Assembly: GCA_026388865.1 (NCBI GenBank)
Contig: JAPLIX010000396.1
Location: forward strand, 1 to 10,059
Direction: 5' to 3'
DNA: 10,059 nucleotides
Source: Pseudomonadota bacterium
GTDB taxonomy: Bacteria > Desulfobacterota > WTBG01 > CAIYCZ01
Part shown: in pieces, positions 1-7,544 of the stretch
Position numbering within the stretch: position 1 is the first letter of the stretch
How the letters are laid out: each line of letters starts with the position of its first letter
Made by a program: the position numbers and the translations under genes
The notes under the pieces: model-generated
The model's database searches: none
What the model was told of the DNA's origin: nothing
Seen by the model: only the letters and a program-made list of their open reading frames with translations

Positions 1-1
1 G

Positions 2-538
2 CGCCTTGCGCAAAAAGCCGGCGTCAAAACCCTGCTCGAAATCGGCGCGGGCCGGGCAAACCTGACAAAAATCATGCTCGACCAGATGGCTGCCATGAAT
101 ATCTCGCTTCCTCTGGTTACCACCGACTCTCAGCCGGTTATCCTGGACAATATCGCACAATTAAAAGCAGAGTATCCCCGGGCGGATATGCAGGCGCTCC
201 TCTGGAACATCACCGACCCGCCGCCGGAGGATCTGATACAGACTGTCCAGCATCCCGTGCTGGTGTATGAGCGCTATACCCTGAACTATGCAAATGTCTC
301 GGCAATAAAAAATATTGCCCGTGTCGCGGACATTCTGGTGCTGGGGGACTGGTTTAACTGTACCGGTAAGCTTTTTGCCTATGATGAAGTTTTCAAGAAG
401 ATTGGAGCCATGCCCTTTTTCTTCAAAGATATAAAGCCCCTTCTTGATGAGCATTTCCCCAACCAGCATATTTTCGACCAGCGGGCCATTGATGCCATCA
501 AGCTGCCCAATATAACGCTTCTGATTGCGTGGAAATAG
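2..538 (+). CDS. class I SAM-dependent methyltransferase, C-terminal part (5' end outside window)
   Basis: The frame is open from base 2 to the TAG at 536-538, so the annotated gene begins upstream of the window. The visible part encodes 178 residues. It opens almost at once with LLEIGAGRANL, a clear motif I (glycine-rich SAM-binding loop) of Rossmann-fold methyltransferases. An acidic stretch after the next strand (TTDSQ) and a later hydrophobic strand ending LVLGDW fit motifs II and IV. No substrate-recognition domain can be named from what is visible, so the methyl acceptor is unknown. The ATG at 74 lies inside the SAM-binding motif and cannot be the true start. The gene converges on aat, and an inverted repeat starts 6 bases past its stop. 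The methyltransferase fold is well supported; the specific role is not. Confidence 0.75.
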   Translation, partial: RLAQKAGVKTLLEIGAGRANLTKIMLDQMAAMNISLPLVTTDSQPVILDNIAQLKAEYPRADMQALLWNITDPPPEDLIQTVQHPVLVYERYTLNYANVSAIKNIARVADILVLGDWFNCTGKLFAYDEVFKKIGAMPFFFKDIKPLLDEHFPNQHIFDQRAIDAIKLPNITLLIAWK

Positions 539-543
539 CTGGG

Positions 544-637
544 CAGATAACAGAATACAGATGCCAGACTGCAAGACGTCATTGTCTGTTCTCTTTGGTC
601 TTTGTTTTTTTATCTGTCCTCTGTCTTCTGTTATCTG
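544..637. repeat. long-spaced inverted repeat between convergent genes; possible bidirectional terminator
   Basis: CAGATAACAGAATACAGA at 544-561 is the reverse complement, with one mismatch, of TCTGTCTTCTGTTATCTG at 620-637. The spacer is 58 bases and includes a run of seven T at 604-610. The right arm also contains the last codons and the stop of aat (631-633). The position between two converging genes fits a shared transcription end, but the long loop is unusual for an intrinsic terminator. The short TCTGT/ATCTGTC repetition around it could equally be a low-complexity intergenic repeat. Confidence 0.5.
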
Positions 638-1329
638 TCTTCTTCCTTTGCAAACTCCCATTTCCCCCGCCGCGTTTTATAGCGCAGGGCGGCTTTCAGC
701 AGCTTCAGGAATTCAGCGCGCGATAGTTCCCGTGCTCCAAAGCTCGACAGGTGCCGGGTGGTGACCTGACAGTCAATCAGGGAAAAGTCCCACGACTCCA
801 GGAACCGGGTCAAATGCACAAACGCGACTTTTGACGCATCGCTTACCCGGGCAAACATGGACTCGCCAAAAAATGCCCTTCCCAGCGCTACGCCGTAAAG
901 GCCTCCCACCAGTTCGCCATCCTGCCAACTCTCAACTGAGTGGGCATAGCCTTCCTGGTGCAGGCAACAGTAGGCGTCAACCATCTCATCCACAATCCAG
1001 GTACCGTTCTGGTGCGGCCTCTTAATCTGTGCGCATTCGCGAATAACATCTTCAAATGCTTGATCCAGCGTAATCTTAAAAGGCCCCTGTTTTATGGTGC
1101 GCGCAAGGCGTTTCGACACACAGAGATCTTTGGGCTTAAGCATAAGACGGGGGTCAGGAGACCACCATAAGATGGGCGTGTCTTCTGCATACCAGGGGAA
1201 AAGGCCCATCCGGTATGCAAGCAGCAGCCGCTTCATGCTCAAATCACCACCCACCGCAAGCAGTCCATCCGGGTCTGCATGTTCTGGAGGCGGAAACACG
1301 AGTTTGTCGGTAAGTTGGTAGACTGGCAT
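631..1329 (-). CDS. aat: leucyl/phenylalanyl-tRNA--protein transferase
   Basis: Aat transfers Leu or Phe from aminoacyl-tRNA to proteins with N-terminal Arg or Lys, marking them for ClpS/ClpAP degradation by the N-end rule; it acts in the cytoplasm. The 232-residue product is complete and of normal length for the family. Conserved blocks appear in order: FPPP near residue 12, DGLLAVGGDLS at 21-31, FPWY and WWSPDPR at 45-61, GTWI and DEMVDAY around 109-120, LHQEGYAHSVESW at 123-135, GGLYGVALGRAFFGESMF at 142-159, DASK at 164-167, LIDCQ at 184-188 and HLSSFGAR at 193-200. The ATG at 1329 matches the family N-terminus, but no strong Shine-Dalgarno precedes it. A MITE-like element ends only 25 bases upstream, so the gene's promoter may lie in or beyond that insertion. 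The last codons sit inside an inverted repeat shared with the converging gene. Confidence 0.96.
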   Translation of the reverse strand: MPVYQLTDKLVFPPPEHADPDGLLAVGGDLSMKRLLLAYRMGLFPWYAEDTPILWWSPDPRLMLKPKDLCVSKRLARTIKQGPFKITLDQAFEDVIRECAQIKRPHQNGTWIVDEMVDAYCCLHQEGYAHSVESWQDGELVGGLYGVALGRAFFGESMFARVSDASKVAFVHLTRFLESWDFSLIDCQVTTRHLSSFGARELSRAEFLKLLKAALRYKTRRGKWEFAKEEDR

Positions 1330-1354
1330 AATATCAGGGGTTAGGGGTTCGTGT

Positions 1355-1539
1355 CTAGCAGGCTGTTGAAAAACACCCGTCTGTCCCGACCTGCGTCGGG
1401 ATTGCGCTCATTCCCGATAGCTGTCGGGATCATTGCGACGTACTGTAAAGTACGACTCATTCCTCACGATCTCGCGCGCCTTGCATCCGGATGTTTTTGA
1501 CCAGCCTGGGGAAAAACTACTTTTTCAACAACCTGATAG
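1355..1539. mobile_element. MITE-like intergenic element with nested terminal inverted repeats
   Basis: The ends CTAGCAGGCTGTTGAAAAA (1355-1373) and the reverse complement of 1521-1539 (CTATCAGGTTGTTGAAAAA) match at 17 of 19 bases. Both ends carry a TA dinucleotide (1356-1357, 1537-1538), as would be expected of a TA target duplication. A second inverted copy of the left end lies inside the right end: 1489-1508 matches the reverse complement of 1359-1378 at 17 of 20. Between them are three short hairpins: TCCCGAC/GTCGGGA (1384-1401), TCCCGA/TCGGGA (1412-1429) and CGTACT/AGTACG (1439-1454). No transposase is encoded. The element sits between the cysteine-cluster gene and aat. The family assignment is inferred from structure alone. 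Confidence 0.65.
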
Positions 1540-1566
1540 GGGTTGCAATGGGGAGAGCGAAGCCCG

Positions 1567-2097
1567 TCAGATACTTATTTCAAAAATATCCTCAATTGCT
1601 TCCTGTTGCGTTTCAAAAACACTTCTTTCGGTCCTGTTTCTCAACTCAAGGCAATTGCAGGTCACAGGGATATTTTCTTTTTCATAATATTCCAGCGCCT
1701 CATTATTCCAGGTAATGGGAAACAGCCGGCATATGGAGGGAATAATTCTTCTGGGCAAACGCTCTTCCGCTGCCAGCTTGAATAATATGCACCCCTTTTG
1801 TTCCGGCAAGCGGAATATGCAGCACCCTGCGCTCCCGACTTTACTCCTGATGGAATTGCCGCCCAGAAAATCCCTGTCACCGGACCAGTCAGGTGCAAAA
1901 AATTCTTCGAACCTGCTGTTGCTGATGCGCTCAATCTCCTCCCGATGCTCCCATATCAGATCGTATGCCTCTTTATCCACGTCAGCGCCATACTCGCAGC
2001 AGATATCCCTGCACGGGGAACCCATGCACCCCTGCTCGTCAAATCCTTTGTGTGCATAGACTTCAGCAGATATTTTTGCGATTCTTATTTTATTCAT
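1567..2097 (-). CDS. cysteine-cluster protein, YkgJ/DUF3109-like putative metal-binding protein
   Basis: This 176-residue protein is cysteine-rich. Near the N-terminus it has C-x4-C-x3-CC in CMGSPCRDICCEYGADVD, a pattern typical of the YkgJ-type (zinc- or iron-chelating) and DUF3109 families. Further Cys pairs follow: GCC near 90, GC near 101, IC near 122 before RLFPITW, and CNC near 147. There is no signal peptide or membrane segment, so it is probably cytoplasmic. The precise function of these families is not established; metal or Fe-S binding is the usual inference. The ATG at 2097 lacks a Shine-Dalgarno, and a TATTAT box lies only 6 bases upstream, which would fit a leaderless transcript. 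It is co-oriented with aat downstream, with a MITE-like insertion between them. The coding call is firm and the family call moderate. Confidence 0.75.
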   Translation of the reverse strand: MNKIRIAKISAEVYAHKGFDEQGCMGSPCRDICCEYGADVDKEAYDLIWEHREEIERISNSRFEEFFAPDWSGDRDFLGGNSIRSKVGSAGCCIFRLPEQKGCILFKLAAEERLPRRIIPSICRLFPITWNNEALEYYEKENIPVTCNCLELRNRTERSVFETQQEAIEDIFEISI

Positions 2098-2103
2098 CTG
2101 CTG

Positions 2104-2109
2104 ATAATA
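2104..2109 (-). promoter_or_regulatory. candidate -10 box (TATTAT) very close to a start codon
   Basis: On the minus strand TATTAT ends 6 bases before the ATG at 2097, which would place the transcription start at or next to the start codon. No convincing -35 hexamer is seen at 16-18 bases upstream. The call rests on position and on the missing ribosome binding site. Confidence 0.25.
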
Positions 2110-2233
2110 GCAAAATTAAGACCCCCGTGCACCTTATTTTACAGGATCCCGTTTTTGTCCAGTAGGTGCAAATTAGCTGATACACAGGTTTTAAAAAATA
2201 CCTTGAGACTGTTTGTCTGGCACTATCTTTCAA

Positions 2234-2250
2234 AGTATTCTATAAATACT
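2234..2250. promoter_or_regulatory. palindrome AGTATT-N5-AATACT, possible operator overlapping a weak promoter
   Basis: A perfect 6-bp inverted repeat with a 5-base AT spacer lies about 95 bases upstream of the DUF255 gene in the divergent intergenic region. It overlaps a weak plus-strand promoter-like pair: TTGTCT at 2213-2218 and TATTCT at 2236-2241, spaced 17. The regulator, if any, is unknown. Confidence 0.3.
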
Positions 2251-2278
2251 ATAGAGGCATTACATGTGGTTGCCGGCA

Positions 2279-2301
2279 GCTGGCTGCTATAAGCAGCTAG
2301 C
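2279..2301 (+). promoter_or_regulatory. stable leader stem-loop upstream of the DUF255 gene
   Basis: GCTGGCTGCT (2279-2288) pairs with AGCAGCTAGC (2292-2301) across a 3-base loop, giving ten pairs including one G-U. It lies 41 bases before the ATG at 2343 and is followed by only three T, so it is not a good terminator. It could act as a 5' UTR structure. The role is inferred. Confidence 0.35.
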
Positions 2302-2342
2302 CGGTTTATAACACGATCTTATAAAGATGCGGGGCAACATAC

Positions 2343-4492
<2,150 letters not shown>

Positions 4493-4496
<4 letters not shown>

Positions 4497-5185
4497 AGGT
4501 ATCTGTCCAGCGCTATAAAAATCTTGCGGCACTGAGCAGCAGTGCAGCAATGCTGGTACGCACTGCAGCTGAAGGCGCGGTAAAAGAAAGAGGTCTGTTT
4601 ACCCTGGTGCTTGCCGGCGGAAAAACTCCCCGCCTGCTCTACAGGCTGCTTGCCGCTCCTCCCTGCAAAGAGTCAATGCCCTGGCCCTCCATACATCTTT
4701 TTTGGAGTGATGAGCGGTTTGTTCCTGCTGCAGACCCAGCAAGAAACTTCCAGATGGCGCGTGAAGCACTAATCTCAAAGGTTGCACTTCCGCCCGCAAA
4801 CATTCACCCGGTTCCCGCAGATGCCGGCAGCCCGCATGCTGCTGCCGCCGCATATGAAACAAGCCTGAAAGATTTTTTTAAAAAGACCAGCTCAGCAGAT
4901 GCCGGGAGAGGATTATTCCCCGTCTTTGATATGATACTGTAACAGGCGAAATGGGTCCCCTCTGTTTCGGGATCTCAGGCAAGGACGCCCGTGCCCCGGG
5001 TAACCCTTACGCTGCCGGTTATCAACAGCAGCCGCTGCGTGGTGTTTCTCATTTCCGGTGGAGGAAAAAGGGACGTGGCAAATGCAAGTATCAGCAATAC
5101 GAATGCCGCGCGAAAGATCTATCCCGCAGCCCTGGTGCAGCCGGAAGGGGAACTGCACTGGCTTATAGACGAACAATCAATTTGA
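4493..5185 (+). pseudogene. pgl: 6-phosphogluconolactonase, interrupted by a stop and internal deletion
   Basis: Pgl hydrolyses 6-phosphogluconolactone in the oxidative pentose phosphate pathway. The first 149 codons (4493-4942) read as a normal Pgl N-terminus: AGGKTPRLLY (41-50), WSDERFVP (71-78), ARNFQM (83-88), NIHPVPAD (103-110), ending FDMIL and then TAA at 4940-4942. The same frame continues after the stop with KWV at 4952-4960. It then gives the family C-terminus PRVTLTLPVINSSR from 4994, FLISGGGK, and finally YPAALVQPEGELHWLID before TGA at 5183-5185. Missing between FDMIL and KWV are about 20-25 residues that carry the conserved GxDGHTxSLFP segment. Because both halves share a frame, a deletion of a multiple of three whose junction created TAA explains it simply. 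The truncated product should be inactive. The ATGA overlap with the upstream gene is intact. An assembly error is the main alternative. Confidence 0.85.
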
Positions 5186-5211
5186 ACTCAGCACTTTTCT
5201 ATCCTGCTTCA

Positions 5212-6429
5212 TTACCTTTTTAGTATCCTGAAAATACTGTCCCTCGTTATGTCAAGGAATGCTTCTTTTCGCACCATCCCGTCCATGGCCACGCTATCCC
5301 CGCGCAGGGCATCGGAAAAATCCTGATTGCTGTCGGAAATATTTTTGGTTAGCCTGCGCAGGAGCTTTCGCTCCTTGCCGTTGCAGACAAACAAACGCTC
5401 CTCGCCCTTGTGCCGTATCTGGTAGCTCACCACCCGCCACACCTTTTCCCGCGGGAAATCACACGTTGGATGGATAAGAGCTTTGCCGTCGTTTCTGAAC
5501 GTAAAATAGCTGTACGGTATCCCCTTCTCCTTGGTGAAACCAATATGCCGGTCTATAACGTGCACGATCGCAGGCGGTGACCAGGAAAGTTTCTGATGGC
5601 ACCAGTCCCTGGGGTTGTCAAGCGACGGACAGAGCCCCCGCTCAAGGCACGGAGCATAGAGCGTGAGAGCGGTGTGCTCAAGGAGCATATCGCGCAACTG
5701 GATAAGCCTGCGGGAAGAAGCCCTGGTGCCGGGGTCGATGAGGATCAGGGTACCATGCGGGGAAAGAAGCTTTTCAAGTATTGGTGCAAGCACGGAAAAT
5801 GATTCCTGGTCGATCTCGGTGAATACGTTACCCGCGATAATGAGATCATACTGCGTACCTTGCGGAATCAGGGGATGGGGAAATCCCGCTGTCATTATGG
5901 AGCCGGCGCGAAAATGGAGCTGCCATGTGCTTGATGATGGAAATTTTTGCACTGCCAGGTAGCGGCTGATTATTTTTTTTGCTGTTGTTACATTTTCATC
6001 CACCTGGTCGATGCCCCACAAATCTATCTTTTGTATGTCCGGGGAAAGAAGGTTCTGATGCGCCGCAAGATACTCAAGCACCCCCAGGAGAAATGTTCCC
6101 GGCCCGCAGCCAAGGTCAAGAATGGAAACATGGGGTTCTGTAAAACCTTTTATATCGGGGTGGGTAAAAAGCTCGTCAAGCACCGGAAGGAGTTTTACCA
6201 GGTTCACCGGCAGATAATAGCAGCTGTAGGCCCTGCGCAATGCCCTGCTGCGAAACAGATCACCCTTGAAGCTGCTGTCACCGGCGAGGTATTCGTCGGA
6301 AATAGTTTTTACCTGCGCAGACAGCAGCTTTACTGCTCTTGATTGGGCATTAACCGGAGATGAAAGACCTGCGTAATGCAGCAGGAGCTGCTCTAACACC
6401 GGGGATAGTGTTATGTTTTTGCCGTGCAT
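5212..6429 (-). CDS. Rsm22/METTL17-family methyltransferase-like ribosome assembly protein
   Basis: The 405-residue product has the Rsm22 (PF09243) signature: RRAYSCYYLPVNLVK at 65-79, SAM motif I LDLGCGPGT at 104-112, DLIIAGNVFTEI around 195-206 and IDPGTRASSRRLIQLRD at 231-247. Four cysteines follow, C261 and C267 (APCLERGLCP), C277 (DWCH) and C323 (PTCDFPREKVW). Mitochondrial relatives act in small-subunit ribosome assembly, and METTL17 is reported to carry a 4Fe-4S cluster, so these Cys are candidate ligands. Bacterial members are less studied. The ATG at 6429 is preceded by AAAGAG at good spacing. The gene starts 3 bases after the stop of the upstream methyltransferase, so the two form an operon. 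It converges on the pgl pseudogene, with only 26 bases between stops and no obvious terminator. Confidence 0.85.
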   Translation of the reverse strand: MHGKNITLSPVLEQLLLHYAGLSSPVNAQSRAVKLLSAQVKTISDEYLAGDSSFKGDLFRSRALRRAYSCYYLPVNLVKLLPVLDELFTHPDIKGFTEPHVSILDLGCGPGTFLLGVLEYLAAHQNLLSPDIQKIDLWGIDQVDENVTTAKKIISRYLAVQKFPSSSTWQLHFRAGSIMTAGFPHPLIPQGTQYDLIIAGNVFTEIDQESFSVLAPILEKLLSPHGTLILIDPGTRASSRRLIQLRDMLLEHTALTLYAPCLERGLCPSLDNPRDWCHQKLSWSPPAIVHVIDRHIGFTKEKGIPYSYFTFRNDGKALIHPTCDFPREKVWRVVSYQIRHKGEERLFVCNGKERKLLRRLTKNISDSNQDFSDALRGDSVAMDGMVRKEAFLDITRDSIFRILKR

Positions 6430-6432
6430 ATT

Positions 6433-7026
6433 TCACTCTTTGACCGCTGCCCCGAGAATGCCGAGCATTTTCTTCTCCAGGGTTTTTACTACTTTTAAAT
6501 TCTGCTGCCTGAGCGCGGCCTTCCAGTCTTCACTTTTAAAACGGTTTTCTGTCGGGTGCAGGAGGATGTGTCGGGTAATAAAATTTTGATAAAGGGACGG
6601 GTATAGTTCCTCAAAAAAATAACAGCCCCCGGTTCTGAGCACCCGGGCAATTTCAGCAAGCCCTCCCCGCCAGTCAGGAACATGGTGCAGCACGCCGAAG
6701 CCAAAGACCGCATCAAACATTGCATCGTTATAGGGAAGGCGGAGAACATCAGCCACACAGGAAGATACCGGAGGGTGATCTGATGCAGCAAGGCGCTTGC
6801 GCGCCTTTATAATCATCTCCCTATCAAGGTCCATGAGATGCAGGCGTGAAGGTTTAAATTTTTCAATAATAATCTCTGCCCCGGCCCCCCTTCCAGCGCC
6901 GATTTCAAGAACTGTTGAGCCGGGTCTTAATGCTGCGGCCCGATGGAGAGCGTTGATTTCCAAACGCTGCTCGAAAACCCGAACAGGATTATTGACCGCC
7001 CACCGCTCTGCCCAGTTCAGTTTCAT
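6433..7026 (-). CDS. class I SAM-dependent methyltransferase (Methyltransf_11 / UbiE-like)
   Basis: This 197-residue protein has a canonical Rossmann methyltransferase core. Motif I is VLEIGAGRGAGAE (residues 39-51) and an acidic residue ends the second strand (LMDLD near 70). DVLRLPYNDAMFD near 93-105 and VFGFGVLHHVPDW near 107-119 match the SAM-binding and post-motif loops typical of Methyltransf_11 enzymes. The LRTGGCYFFEE strand follows. The substrate cannot be told from sequence; UbiE-like quinone, lipid or small-molecule methylation are all possible. The ATG at 7026 has AGGA about 11 bases upstream. The downstream Rsm22-like gene begins 3 bases after the stop, suggesting translational coupling. 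The reading frame of the upstream antitoxin-like remnant overlaps its first 38 bases, which is probably fortuitous. Confidence 0.88.
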   Translation of the reverse strand: MKLNWAERWAVNNPVRVFEQRLEINALHRAAALRPGSTVLEIGAGRGAGAEIIIEKFKPSRLHLMDLDREMIIKARKRLAASDHPPVSSCVADVLRLPYNDAMFDAVFGFGVLHHVPDWRGGLAEIARVLRTGGCYFFEELYPSLYQNFITRHILLHPTENRFKSEDWKAALRQQNLKVVKTLEKKMLGILGAAVKE

Positions 7027-7267
7027 CTGTTCTGGTTCCTGCGGTTATTTTGATATACTTCATTAAGAAAGTATGTTTCTTTTCGATGTGCAAGAGTGTT
7101 TTTTTTATGCTTTCTCTGAAGCCTCGTATGGAGAGAAGCTCCAGCGTCTCCTGAAGGCTCTCATATCCTTCGTCAGACATAAGCGCAACATCTCCATCAC
7201 GATGATGAATGCGGAACACCTTGTGCTTAGTCCTACGATTCATAAATTCGATGTCGAATTTACTCAC
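6989..7267 (-). pseudogene. Phd/YefM-type antitoxin remnant, 5'-truncated
   Basis: The 92-codon frame contains HRDGDVALMSDEGYESLQETLELLSIRGFRESIKKTLLHIE, which closely resembles the middle and C-terminal half of Phd/YefM antitoxins. In that family this part forms the dimer helices and toxin-contact region. The usual N-terminal DNA-binding portion of about 25-30 residues (an M-x-T-V-S-E-x-R-x-N-L-type start) is absent. In its place the frame begins in a perfect palindrome (7244-7261) that encodes the residues FDIEF. The C-terminal 18 residues or so run out of frame context into the next gene's start. No RelE/YoeB-like toxin gene adjoins it. I read it as a decayed orphan antitoxin; a functional short antitoxin starting at the ATG of MNRRTKHK is less likely. 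Confidence 0.55.
7244..7261. repeat. perfect palindrome AAATTCGA-TG-TCGAATTT
   Basis: Two 8-bp arms with a 2-base centre sit at the broken 5' end of the antitoxin remnant and directly abut the next inverted-repeat cluster. It could be a former operator or a repeat end. Confidence 0.5.
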
Positions 7268-7340
7268 TCAGGACTTAGTGCGGTTCGATCCCGATCACAT
7301 CGGGACTCACCGCCCTGAGTTCATCGAAGGGCTGAGTGAG
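7263..7340. repeat. nested palindromic repeat unit with CTCACTCAG/CTGAGTGAG ends
   Basis: CTCACTCAG (7263-7271) and CTGAGTGAG (7332-7340) form perfect 9-bp outer arms. Inside are TCCCGAT/ATCGGGA (7290-7306) and a GCCCT/AGGGC hairpin (7312-7332). The inner block resembles the CCCTTCGAxxAxCTCAGGG-type repeats scattered in many bacterial genomes. No transposase is present. It has the look of a REP- or MITE-like unit. Confidence 0.5.
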
Positions 7341-7544
7341 CATTGCAAGGCATTTCTTTGGATCCCATACGTCACCGTATTTGCGAATCGAAGCACTTAG
7401 TGATTGCATCCATGATAAGCTCAATTAAATCTTTTCGCGATTGATCAGCTATTATTTTTATGTCAAACCCCTCTGTGCGGCACCCCTGCGTCCGGGCAAA
7501 GAGAATGTTTTATCCGTTCTTGCTGTCAGTGCCTGTTGCGCGGC
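7341..7544. other. intergenic region downstream of the exported protein gene
   Basis: This stretch holds no convincing gene, terminator or RNA. Short minus-strand open frames occur (for example 7275-7409, 44 codons) but match nothing I recognise. CTTAGT recurs at 7225, 7274 and 7396 around the palindromes, suggesting rearranged or decayed sequence. Confidence 0.4.

Noticed and set aside
1433..1687. Plus-strand ORFs across the MITE-like element and the cysteine-cluster gene's end
   Set aside because: They run through inverted repeats and antisense coding and show no protein features.
4943..5185. Separate small gene downstream of pgl
   Set aside because: Its residues are the C-terminus of Pgl in the same frame as the upstream half, so it is part of the broken gene.
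7275..7409. 44-codon minus-strand ORF and an overlapping open frame upstream
   Set aside because: It overlaps the palindromic repeat, has no clear ribosome binding site, and its sequence is not recognised; two frames are open over part of it, so neither is persuasive.
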